A stretch of 64,000 nt of DNA from contig NZ_CP114771.1 of NCBI RefSeq assembly GCF_027366395.1, positions 310,001 to 374,000 on the forward strand. Reading direction: 5' to 3'. This stretch comes from Endozoicomonas sp. GU-1 (GTDB taxonomy: Bacteria; Pseudomonadota; Gammaproteobacteria; Pseudomonadales; Endozoicomonadaceae). This document shows, in pieces, positions 48,190 to 58,856 of this stretch; position 1 is the first letter of the stretch; every line of letters starts with the position of its first letter. The translations under genes were made by a program, and so were the position numbers. The notes below the pieces were generated by a model that saw only the letters and a program-made list of their open reading frames with translations, ran no database searches and had not been told where the DNA came from.

Positions 48190-48803
48190 AGCAAAATCAA
48201 TTTGACTGGTGTGACGCCAGTGACACAGGCATTATTGTTGCCGGTGTTGATGAAGTGGGCAGAGGTCCACTGTGTGGCCCGGTGATTGCTGCTGCTGTCA
48301 TTCTGGATCCTGCTCGCCCGATTGAAGGTCTGAATGATTCCAAAAAACTGTCAGAGAAAAAGCGAGAGGCACTTTTTGACGTTATTTGTCATAACGCCCT
48401 GGCCTGGTCACTGGGCAGGGCTGAAGTAGCAGAGATTGATGAACTGAATATTCTCCATGCCACCATGCTGGCAATGCAGCGTGCCGTTGCGGGATTGTCG
48501 GTCAGGCCCGAACTGGCTTATATCGATGGTAACCGTTGTCCAGCGCTTTCCTGTCGTGCTGAAGCCATTGTAAAAGGCGATAGTCGTGTTCCTGAGATTG
48601 CTGCCGCTTCCATTATTGCCAAGGTGACCCGCGACCGGGAAATGTTGCTTATGGACAGGGAGTGGCCGGGTTATGGCATCGCAGGGCATAAAGGTTATCC
48701 TACTAAAGTCCACCTTGAAGCATTAAAAAAGCTGGGGCCAGCTCCCGTCCATCGTCGTTCCTTCAAGCCGGTTCGGGAGCTCCTGGCTGATGTGGTCAGT
48801 TGA
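48186..48803 (+). CDS. rnhB: Ribonuclease HII
   Basis: 205 residues. Removes ribonucleotides from DNA:RNA hybrids. [16 protein letters not shown] supplies the DEVGRG metal site, [12 protein letters not shown] the conserved Lys pair, and [16 protein letters not shown] a third acidic site. In most gammaproteobacteria dnaE follows directly; here 11 kb of other DNA intervenes. Confidence 0.95.
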   Translation: MKQNQFDWCDASDTGIIVAGVDEVGRGPLCGPVIAAAVILDPARPIEGLNDSKKLSEKKREALFDVICHNALAWSLGRAEVAEIDELNILHATMLAMQRAVAGLSVRPELAYIDGNRCPALSCRAEAIVKGDSRVPEIAAASIIAKVTRDREMLLMDREWPGYGIAGHKGYPTKVHLEALKKLGPAPVHRRSFKPVRELLADVVS

Positions 48804-49282
48804 CATAAAAAGCAACGGACGCAACAAGCCCTGCCAGGAGGCTGACCGGGAATAGCGTCCGTCTAGGCGACCCCGTAGCGAGGATGGCAGAAAATTGAGG
48901 ATAATAATTTCGTTTTGTGAGGTGAATAGCGGGGCTATTTGCCGAACAAAACGGAATTTTTAGACCAATTTGCTGCCACCGCAGTAGGGCAGTTAACTGC
49001 CATGTCTGCTGTGACCAAGCGGTGATAATTCTGAAGGAACTTTTTCTAAATAACTTACTCTAATAAAACACTCACAAACACTGAGTATTTTAACCATTTC
49101 TGAAAACAAGAACCAAGAACCAATAATATGGTCCAGAAAAGCGTTAATACCCGTTCATCCTGAGTTTGTCGAAGGATGGTGCCACCGTACTTAGACAAGC
49201 TCAGTACGAACGGTATGGGTATCAACGTTTAGCTGCACTGGAGCTTTGTTGTTTCAGAAATAAACAATCTTGATTTATAAGA
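48804..49282. other. Intergenic region with repeat fragments
   Basis: 479 bases, no gene seen. It holds an ACGGACGC/GCGTCCGT hairpin just past rnhB (48814-48862) and a segment at about 48875-48908 (GTAGCGAGGATGGCAGAAAA then TTGAGGATAA) that recurs with few changes at 58100-58132 after the giant gene. An AT-rich stretch follows, then the family A palindrome at 49149-49215. Confidence 0.6.
49149..49215. repeat. Dispersed palindromic repeat, family A
   Basis: CGTTCATCCTGAGTTTGTCG and AGACAAGCTCAGTACGAACG form an imperfect inverted repeat like those at 2819-2940 and 5449-5543. Confidence 0.75.
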
Positions 49283-49699
49283 ATGAATATGAATATGACT
49301 GGTATTACTCAATTTAAACCTTTTCCGCCTGTGACCAAACAGCCACAACCACCCGTGACCAAACAGCCACAACCAGAGGTACATCCAATTTCAGACTATA
49401 CCCTTAATTGTGACTCCAGAGTTAAAAAAGATGCTGTCACGATTGCAGGCTTTATCGCGGGGGGGACCAGTTTAGCCACTGTTATTAGCGGTGCTCTTTC
49501 CGGCTGGAAACTTGTTGCAGTTATCGCTAGCGCCCTGCCTGTTTGTGTTGCCAGCACTGCCGCTGCTACCTACGTCTGTGTCTGCATAGATGACTGCCCG
49601 TGCTGTAAGCCGCTTCCGGAGCGACAGGTCGAGCACGCCAACCCGGGTTACCTGAGCGATGAGGAGCAGTACATAACTCCTGGTGCAGAAAAGCGTTAA
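49283..49699 (+). CDS. Small Pro-rich membrane protein of unknown function
   Basis: 138 residues. Met/Asn-rich start, then a tandem PPVTKQPQ duplication (about 49326-49377 in DNA). Two hydrophobic segments follow (VTIAGFIAGGTSLATVISGA and KLVAVIASALPVCVASTAAA), then a Cys-rich stretch YVCVCIDDCPCC that could bind metal or be disulfide-bonded. Not recognised. First gene of the accessory block between rnhB and dnaE. Confidence 0.55.
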   Translation: MNMNMTGITQFKPFPPVTKQPQPPVTKQPQPEVHPISDYTLNCDSRVKKDAVTIAGFIAGGTSLATVISGALSGWKLVAVIASALPVCVASTAAATYVCVCIDDCPCCKPLPERQVEHANPGYLSDEEQYITPGAEKR

Positions 49700-49742
49700 T
49701 ATCCGTATACCCCGCTTCAGTACAAATGGTATGGATATCAAC

Positions 49743-49812
49743 GCAACCCGCGACTGCATGGATGCAGGAGCTAAAGCAACGCATGAGCAGTTGCCGTGCA
49801 GGACAGTCTTAA
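49743..49812. repeat. Copy of the GCAACGCAGGA repeat (family C)
   Basis: GACTGCATGGATGCAGGAG, then AGCAACGCATGAGCAGTTGC and AGGACAGTC, matching the core of the MITE-like element at 17584-17795, here without its terminal repeats. Confidence 0.7.
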
Positions 49813-49949
49813 GGCAGCCTACTGGCATTGAGAACCTGTTAATCGTGTGATTGAAATATTCCCAGTCGTAAGCTCCCCCTTCAGGTTCCGATCGTGAACT
49901 ACCTTTTAAATCGAATATCGATCCACTGGGCTTTATCAACACATAGCCT

Positions 49950-50126
49950 GAACTAACCCGGATATTTCATAAACGTGCTCCCGCTCTCACTTGTCCTTTG
50001 TCGCTCTAAGGGAGTTTTGATCGGTCGACCGTACTCCCCGGTACGGCGCTCCCTCACAAAATCCCTTAGAGCGACAAAGTCCTGCGCGAGATTCGGGGCA
50101 GTTTATGAAATACCCGGGCTAAACCG
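49950..50126. mobile_element. MITE-like long inverted repeat, about 175 bp
   Basis: The two halves are inverted copies over about 75 bases. Outer ends: ACCCGGATATTTCATAAAC and, reversed, GCCCGGGTATTTCATAAAC. Inner arms: CTTTGTCGCTCTAAGGGAG and, reversed, CTTTGTCGCTCTAAGGGAT. There is no reading frame. It lies in the 576-base gap ahead of the giant AAA+ gene; the rest of that gap (about 50130-50270) is AT-rich and may hold that gene's promoter. Confidence 0.8.
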
Positions 50127-50275
50127 TGGTCAGCTATTTGTGTTCTAAACTACCTGACAATTTTCAGTTCTAACGCAGTATTTCTTGAAAGGTGTCATTT
50201 CTGATACCGGGTGTTTTTTTCTGTAAAGAATAGTTCAGCAGTCTGTAATCCAAAAAGAACCTGAAGGTTAATGGA

Positions 50276-53200
50276 GTGGTGGGATCTATGAACATTCAAA
50301 ATAGTGGAAACAATGTACAATTGGCATCAGAGCGTAACTTGTCGGCCAAAAAGGCAAAATTGAAGCAGCCGTTAAAGCCAGTGGATATGTGCGTTGAAGT
50401 ACAATCCAGGCTGCATTTAACGTTACCCCGGATTCCGCTGTCTGACAATGCGAGAACTGTATGCTTACAGGTTTCACCAAACCTGAGGTTTGCACATTCC
50501 TTTGATTTTCGTTTTGTCGCTAATAATAATCAGGTTCGACATCTTTTATCTGCGCAAACCCATGATGAGCAGCAAGACGTAGTCATTCTTTCTCATCCGG
50601 ATGATCTCTCGCAGGGGAACCTGCTCAGCCGCTTGAGTATTTCCGGGACCGGTCATCACTCTCTGAAACCGGGCAAGCTATTTGAAAATAATGAGCCTTT
50701 GACCCTGGTTATCGATATCCGAATGCTCACCAGTGACGAGCTGCCAAAACTTAATGATTTGCTGGATCCGGATAATCCTTGTCTGTTTGACCAGGTCACT
50801 CAGAAAAAACGTGCTCTGGGTGAACATGTTTCGCTGCTGGTATTGGCCAGTCATGAGCAGTTGGCGATGGTGGGGAAAAGTGACGAAGCACCGGGTGCGG
50901 ATTTCTGGCGACGCATTAATCGACCGGGCAATACCTGGCAGTTTGACGCAGACAATGGCAATCACCAGACAATGGACATCGGTGATGTGCCACCGATATT
51001 GGCTGAACTCTCCCCGGGCAGTGCTATGGATGATGGCAATACCGTTATTATCCACTGTCATTTGCACAGTAATTGGCGACAGCTGTTTTTTGGTGGACCC
51101 GGGGTGGATAAGCAGGGGCGTATCCGGCACCTGCCAGGCAAATTTGAGCAATTGGAAACCGGGCAGCGGGTGATTCTTAAAGGAGCCGACTGGAATAATC
51201 TGGCATTTGAACAGACCATTCGCCAACTGTTGGCGCAAAGGCGTTATGAGAGCAACGGTGCGGTCTGTACGCTGCCAGAAGATATTCAGTTTTACCGGAT
51301 GCCGGTGGGAGATGACGAGCTGCTATCGCTGTTGCAAATCATGGCTAACTCTGGGGATGCAAGACTTGCCAGTAATGAGCCACAAAACCCATTGATTATT
51401 AACCATGGCAATATTATGGAATGGTTGGGGCCAATCAGTATCGGGCAGGAGGGTTTTGCGGTTCCTAACACCAGCTTGCTGGACCAGATGAAGGCCGGTG
51501 ACGTGGTGACAGTCACTTCACCTCTCAGTGAAGCGCGCTGGTTTCTTTTGCTGGGTGCACTGCAGAATATCCAGCAGACCACAGGGGTAAAACCGAAGCT
51601 TCAGGTTGCTCATTCACAGCGGCAACCGCAATCACTTGGGCTGACAGAAAAAGCCGGGCAACCCGAACTGGCCAGCAGTATTGGCGGTAAAGATAATAAC
51701 GGGGATCACGCCCCCGTTAACACAGTGACTTATCAGCACAGTGCCCAGGCAAATCATTGGATTAATGGCCATCAGGAAATTCCCCTGGTGATACAGATCA
51801 ATAACCAGACCGGCTTCAGCCAGTTGTTTGACAATATCTTTGTCACTTCGGAGCAAAAGGCGTATTTTGGCCGCTGTCAGAGCGGCTTGCAGGCAGCTTT
51901 GACCACGGGCAAGCCAGTTGTATTCCGGGGGCTGGAGAGCAATCCAAAGCTTCAGCAGCTGCTTGAGCCCCTGGTATCTGGACAACCCCTGCTGGTTAAC
52001 GGCATATTACAGGCTTACCCGAAAGCCTGTATCACAGTACTCTGGCCTGAGCTTGCCCAAAGCCCATCCCCGGTATGGAGCGCAATGATCGCCGCTGCAG
52101 AGTTGTGTCCACCGGTAGATATCTGGAATATCACCGCCGAACATCATGGTATGTCCCGGACTGAACTCCCGGAACAGGCGCTCAGGCAACTCTGCGAAGC
52201 TTTTAAAACCGTACCTGCCACCCTTTGTCATCCATTGCCTGAAATCACAGAAGGGCTGTTGAATAACCTGATATTGGCTGCCCGGCGGGCACAGCAGGTT
52301 GACCATGCACCGCAGCTGCAACCCTGCCATTGGCGCAAAGCCATCGATAGCGTATTCAGCCATGGCACCCGTCAGAATCGATCAGTTCGTGATTTTATGA
52401 AGGTGGCTTGCAGACAGCTATTGCCGGATACAGCGCAAACTGCCTGGGTGGATCCTGATCGTTTGAATGCTGTCATTAACAGTGCCCAGCCGTTGGACAG
52501 GAGTTTTGTCCGCCTCAATGTGTGGCAACTGGCCAGGGCTTTTGGCCCGACTGTATTTGAACAACTGAACCTGTCCTATGAATATCCATTTCAAGCGTGC
52601 ATGTCCAACGAATGTATGGATTGCCTCTGTGCCTTGATTGTCGCGCAAACGCCCCGGATGCAGCGAAGTTCGGTGGCTTTTCAGCTGCAGGTTGACCCAC
52701 GGCAGGCAGAGCAGTACCAACAGTTAGCAATCAGGCCACAACATCAGATCAGGCGGTTGGAAGATGCGCTGGCTTCTGGCTGGCAGTTACGTCCACATTC
52801 AGCACAGACTCGATCTGATGCCATTCATACTCTGGCGATGGATTGTTATCGTGTTAGCCAGGAGAGAGTGTCCAGAAATAGTGACCCAGAGCGTATTTCA
52901 CGCCTGGAGCATCTATTGGTGCAATCACTTGAATGGCAGGGTTGCGCTCAGGCTCCACTTCAGGCGCTGGCCCATGATCTTTATTACGGTTCGGTTGACC
53001 AGAAGGATCGGGAACTTCGTCGTTTATCCAGGCTGCATGACCGGCTTGAGGATTCCCCCGTCATTTTCCTGCAGGGAGAAACCGGGACTGGTAAAAGTTA
53101 TTTCGCCGCCAAAACTGCCGAGGCGTCCGGATTGGCTTCGCTGATTTCTCTGGGCCCCTGCGACAGCGAACAGACCCTGATGAAACGCTGGCAATGGCGG

Positions 53201-56200
53201 GAACATACCGGCTCTGGGGCTGGTGGTGACCGTTATATGGCATTACAAGAACGGGCGTTACTGGAGTGGGCCAATACTCAACCCGCTGCTGCAGGTCATT
53301 ATATTACAGTGGTTCTGGATGAGGCCAATCTGGCCAATACCGGATTGCAGGCTTCACTGAATGGTTTATGGGAACCGGCACCGTGCATCTATGTTAACGG
53401 TCACCCGGTCAAGGTGACTGCTCAGCACCGAGTGATTTTGACCGGTAACCCGGGCCATTACGCCGGGCGCCAATTAGACCCTGTGCTGAAGGAGAAACTG
53501 TCCGGGGCATACTACCTTCCCTTAAATCGGGCTTTTCTCCGGGACCGGGTGGTTGAACCTGCTCTGCTCAGGCAGTTACAACGGTATTTGCCAGAACCGC
53601 AAACAGACGACATTGTACGCAGCGCCAGTGACCGTGTGATGGTGCTTTGGCAATATTATCCGGAATTGCTGCCGGAACATGAGTTTACCCCCAGGGATTT
53701 GACCGATATCTGCAGCTGGGTGGGTTGGTATCTGGATCGTGCATTAGCCAATAGGCACAGACAGGGCAGCGTTACCCGTGAGCAGGTGGATGGGTTGATC
53801 TTGCAGAGTTTTCAGGATGTACTGGGCTCAGAAATTCCCGGGGTGAGTCAGGATGCCAGGACAGCACTGGAACTCTGGTTTTCTGCCCGTGACCAGGTAG
53901 ACAACACTTTGAGAGACCTGGTACATAATCAGGTCCTGGAGGTTATACGTAACACTTTTATCCGGGCGACGTTACAAACCCGGCCTGAGTTTGATACCTC
54001 CGGATCAGCGGTCAGTGAATTGGTGCAACGGCTTGGTCAGGATTTAAGCCGATGTCAGCAGGCGCATCATCACGTCAGAAAACATCATGGTCGTCAGGCT
54101 ACCCTGATTGAAGGCCCCGCCGGGCGGGGTAAGGATGTCACCCTGAACCTGTTGCTTGAAAGCTTCAAACAGCAGGTTGCACAGCGGGGAGAATCCATGC
54201 CGGAGGTATTTTATTGCAATGCCGGGGATTGTTCCTGGGACAGAGTGTGCGAAGCCATCCAGCGGGCGAAAGTCAATGGCGGCATCGTAGTCATTTCTGA
54301 ATTGAATCTGATTGATAGCCAGCACCTGGAGGGGAAACTTAATGCTATTCTGGCCGGTGATGCTCATCCGGGTTTCCACCTGTTTGCCACCACCAATCCT
54401 CCCCGGTACAGTGGCCGGAAACCGTTATCGCCAGCGCTCAAAGGACGTTTCCGCTATTTGCCCATCCGACAATATAATCCGGCGGAACTGCTGGCCATTG
54501 TTGAAAAAGTGTTGCCACAAACGCCAGAGGGAAAGTCCGCAGCTGCATTGTTGACACAGTGGCACTGTCAACTGAGGGCCTGTTTGCAACAGCAAGGCCT
54601 GCCCTTGCAGCCCACCGGCCTGGATTTACAAAAGCTGGCCAGGGCCGTCATTAAAGACGGAGACTTTACCGAAAATGCGCTCCGTCAACACATCAATCAT
54701 CACTATCAGCTTTATTTTATCGCGGTCAGGGCAACCCTGGAGAAATTGCCAGAATTATCGGCTGTACCCATTGGCCAGTGGGGGATTGATCCTGTACTTT
54801 GCAATTGGTTTCACCACACCAGGGCTGGCTCTGATCGCCCCTGGTTGATACGTCGCAGCAATCTCAACCATATTGATGAACAGCACCGTGAAATACACAT
54901 CAAGGCTGACCTGAGTGATGCAGAGGCCCGAACGGAAATCATCAGGCGTGTGGCTCAGGCCCAATGGCTGGCTTCGGGTCTCTCCCCCGAAACCGAAAGA
55001 TGCGGATGATATTCTGACCCAGACTCTTTATCGATACTGGCAGCACTGCTGGTTTGATCACAGGTTTAATCAGACTGGGGTGGAGGCAAATACTGTTTTT
55101 ACCCTGACGGATGCCCAAAAGCAAACCCTGGAAATGTCCACTAACCAGCCATACTTCCGGGAAGCTGACAAACAGATAAGTGCATGGGATGCCAACAAGG
55201 TTTTTTTGTGGCCTGCCTTTTGGCAGAAAATTTCACGGATACTATCAAACCCCGTCAGACACTATTCCTGCAGTGGCAGAAAAAGGTCAGATTCTCCCAG
55301 TTCCGACGCAGAAGCGATGGCCCATAAACTGACAAAAACTGGTGGACAATATCCTGGTGCTGTTTCAGTAAAATATCCTGGTGCTGTTTCAGTAAATAGT
55401 GGCGATACACACAACGCTCCGGGAAAGCCACTCTCTGAAGCAGCTCAATCTGCACCACGGGAAAATGGCAAAACAGAGGCTGCCACTATCTGTGCAAACG
55501 ATACCCTGCCTCTTGATAATCAGGCAGAACTACCCGCCAAAACGACTCATTATCTGGATGTTGATACCGCTTATGAACACAGAGCGTTACGTCAGTTGGT
55601 GATGAGAAAGATTTTTGCCTCTCGTGAAAGTCCCGGGATGTATCGCCTGGAGGTCTTTGATGTGGCTTTGAATAATCAGGGTAATGTTGAACTACGAAGT
55701 TTTAGCCCCGGGGCGCACGGTCTTGAGCTGGTGTTTCCCGCCACTCTGCCTGATGGAGAAGTAACCCTGGGCAGAGAGCAGAGTCTGGGTGTTCATTGCC
55801 TGCGGGTACACAAGGATAAGTATTTTTACCTGCCAGGTCTGAACCCGGATGAAACTATCCGGGCTTTGCGAATAAAACCGTCTCTGGATTACCGGTTGAT
55901 AAAAGACAGGTATACAGGCCTTCACATGGTGCTTTTTTCAAATGTCGGGGATGATCAGGAAGTAACAGTTAATTACGTTGTAGAAAAAAGAGTGACAGAA
56001 AGTTCGTGTGAAAAAACATCGGTCGACACGTTGGATTTATTGCAGCAATCTGGCGACGCGAGGTTAGACTGCACTGTTTCTGAACCCATGAAATTACAAT
56101 TAACTGAATTCTTTAACGGCTTCGCAGCAGCTGATATGGCAGAGAATCAAAAGGAACAGATTCGTTGTATTCAGTCGGCAAAGATCCTGAAAGATCGTAT

Positions 56201-58105
56201 TGCTGCAATAGCAGAGTACTGCAAAAATTTTAAGGGCTCAGAGAAATATGAAAGTGGCGAAGGTTTTTTTCGCTTTCTGCTGTGGCGTCAACAGGGCAAG
56301 TGTCAACACAGAACGCCCATATTTGTGGCGCTCTGCCGCTATTTTGGAATTCCTGCACGCGCAGTAAGCGGTAATTACCACCTATATCCGGAGTATTCAC
56401 TGGATGGCGGAATGAGCTGGAAGTCAGAGGATCTCGGAGGCGCTCCTGCACAGGTAAAACGAATCGAACCTGGCTTTCAGCCTTTCCGGCAGGGAAGTGG
56501 TTCCAGCACCGAGTCAAGAATATTAAGGCGTTTCTGGAAAGTGCTGATCCAGAGCAACTGCAGCGCCTTGCCAAAGCTTATGGTCGGAGTGTCGAAGATC
56601 TGCACAAAGCTCTTGAGGCAGGCTGTGCATTACCAAATAAAACGCCAGGTACCAGCGAGGTGGTAAGAAGGCTATGGGAAGGCAAAGACTTAACCGGTTT
56701 TTCTCTGGGAGTCTCAATCCTGGTAAAGAAAGAGACACTGAACTTTGAGGAATATCGGTTGATTGGCAAGGTGCTTTGTAGGCATACCGATACCTACTAT
56801 AAACCGATGTCTGAGGCGGTGATTCAAATATTGTCCAGCAGTAGTGAAGATCAGGTGACCGGACTGCTCAAGGCGCTCTACTCAAAAACGATTGTTCACA
56901 ACCGTTCTGGAGATCATGACGATTGGCTGGGTTCAATGGTGGATATACTGACAGAGAGTAATTTAGCCCACCCCCCAGTCATTCATTTTGCCGTTGAAGC
57001 ATTCAAGGCGGGTTGGCTAAGACCCCCGCAAAGTTACCCTAGCCATATTATTCCAGCTGGTAAGTATCATGACCTGATGGTACGTCTGGAAACTGTCAAG
57101 GAATTGAAGGCTCAGACCGTCAGTTACCTGGAACATTGGTATAAAGCATTGCTGACTCCGTTGGGGAATAGCCAGAATTGGCTGAGTCTTTACGATTGGG
57201 AACTGAAAGGAAACGATCATTTTTTCGTAACCCAAAGCTTTAATGGGGTTTCGCCATTCCTGGAAGAAAAAATCGACTGTTCGTTTTTACAGTTGTCCTG
57301 GACGAACAACCCTGAGGGCATTCCGGACATTGAGCGAATGTTGGTGCGAAAACCCGCTTTTCCACAATTTAACGCCAGTAAGACTGGCATTCGCCCGGTT
57401 ATTATACTGGGTAAGCCTGAGTGGGCCTACACAGTTATCGCGGATGAAGTAGAAGCCCATTATTCATCAGAACCATGGCAGGTTATGGAAAAAAACTTCA
57501 GATTTAATCTGACAAATGATCAATATCACGCTGAAGTTTCTAAAGTATCCGGAAAACATACTAATAAAACTCACAGGACTGTTCGTCTGCCAGCGAAGCG
57601 AGAAGGTAGTCGAGATCAAAAAGAGTCTGAAGAGATTAATAAAAAAACCAAGGAAATCTGGGCCAGGTACATGCCAATTATAAATTCCCTCCGTGTGTCT
57701 GGTAATGACCGTTCAAGTGTCCCTGAAACTGTCGTTAAACAGGCTATTTACCAGGCATTCATTTATTACCTGTATCATATGACAAAAACCAGGGGCAGTC
57801 GTTTAACTTATTGTTTTCTGGAGGCCTATGTCGGACGCAGATATTCCAACAGATATGGTGCCCATGAGGTATCCTCACCGGAAGAGCTGTATGCCATGAT
57901 GATTAAAACACAGAATAATTCTGCTCTTGAAAGATCTGTTAAGGCCCGTTATCTGAGGCAGGCACACAACTCGGGCAATGCGCTGGTGCTTAAATCTGAG
58001 GAATTAACCACCATTGCCAGGGAATTCCTGAATACGGTAAATTTTAAGTCGATTTATGAGTCACTGCTAAATGCTCGGGATCCTGTCGGATTTAAGCGCC
58101 CGTAG
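50276..58105 (+). CDS. Giant twin-AAA+ ATPase / transglutaminase-like protein, two frame changes
   Basis: Three overlapping frames (50276-55009, up to 56666, about 56480-58105) join into one protein of about 2,609 residues. One C less in the C5 near 54981 gives GLSPKPKDADDILTQ; one T more in the T3 near 56486 gives GFQPFPAGKWFQHRVKNIK. Start GTG 50276 or ATG 50288. Residues 1-900 are unrecognised. AAA+ module 1: Walker A QGETGTGKS (about 937), Walker B VVLDEANLA (about 1015), sensor VILTGNPGHYAGR. Module 2: EGPAGRGKD (about 1280), VVISELNLID (about 1340), FATTNPPRYSGRKPLSP and GRFR. Both resemble the MoxR/midasin/dynein branch. A transglutaminase-like domain follows (about 1985-2060; GKCQHRTPIFVALCRYFGIP, then NYHLYPEYS and SEDLGG) with candidate Cys, His and Asp. 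The last 500 residues are unknown. MoxR ATPases commonly pair with transglutaminase-like proteins; here they are fused. Confidence 0.75.
55347..55396 (+). repeat. 24-bp tandem duplication in the giant gene
   Basis: AATATCCTGGTGCTGTTTCA occurs twice, 24 bases apart, encoding YPGAVSVK then YPGAVSVN in the linker before the transglutaminase-like part. In frame and probably recent. Confidence 0.8.
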
Positions 58106-58227
58106 TGAGGATTGCGAAAAATTGAGGATAAGTAACTGCTCAAAATTTGGTGGAAAGTCCCATTTCAAGACACCCAGATCAAAACTCAGTGAGCTGGATT
58201 CAGGTATAATCCTGAACCATGAATCCG

Positions 58228-58715
58228 TCAAAAACCACATCGCTCCTGTTTTTTCAGCTCGTGCCTTATTCCGTGCTGGATAGCAGCATAGACCATCAGA
58301 CACAGTGTCATCACCATTAACAAAGCATTCAGCCTGCACAAAGTATTCGAAGTGATCCATCCGGCGATGGCCGTCCCTTGCCCGAATAGCAGGGTTTACC
58401 GGTAACCTCAGGCTCAGTTGCACTCTGGCAGCGTTTCGATTGTTTCTGCCACAAGGTAAAAGCCTCCAATGCATCATCCCTGCACAGAAAAACCTTTTTA
58501 CCCAGTTTTTCCAGATCACGGGCCTCTTTCAGTGACTGCTTCTGCATCTTTCGGGTCAGTGTTTTCTGTTCAACCAGCCTGCACTTTTTGTTGAGAAACA
58601 AGAACCATCGTTGTTTAACATCTCCATAGCAGGAAGGCACTTCAGCAGAGTAATAATCTTCATAGCCTTCAACCGGTTCCAATGACATGGCTGGCGCTTT
58701 GCCGACCAGCTCCTT
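58228..58715 (-). pseudogene. IS1634-type transposase remnant with internal deletion
   Basis: On the minus strand, 58688-58340 encodes VEGYEDYYSAEVPSCYGDVK, QRWFLFLNKK, a run of KEARDLEKLGKKVFLCRDDA and YSGKGRPSPD. This matches the N-proximal half of IS1634-family DDE transposases (tyrosine-rich strand, QRW, Cys-Asp-Ala helix, GRGRP turn). It then jumps, in another frame (58375-58228), to the family's C-terminal helix (LNALLMVMTLCLMVYAAIQH, then RHELKKQERCGF and stop). The central catalytic part is missing. Neither end shows clear terminal repeats. The 58106-58227 bases beyond it hold no gene. Confidence 0.7.
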
Positions 58716-58856
58716 AATCTATATAGCCGGGCTGAAAGAGGCAACTGGGAGAATTTTCAGCTGTGTTACTTGAGTTATTTACGCTTCCAGTTGAACTACT
58801 TGTTCAATGTCTGATCCAACTCCTGAAATAACATTGACCAGACCAAGGGGGGAGTT

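Noticed and set aside
50271-50291. Six-codon leader frame (ATG to TGA) overlapping the giant gene's ATG
   Set aside because: Too short to judge; probably chance next to the true start.
53061-53243. Minus-strand short frames across the first Walker A region
   Set aside because: Opposite a clear AAA+ P-loop on the plus strand.
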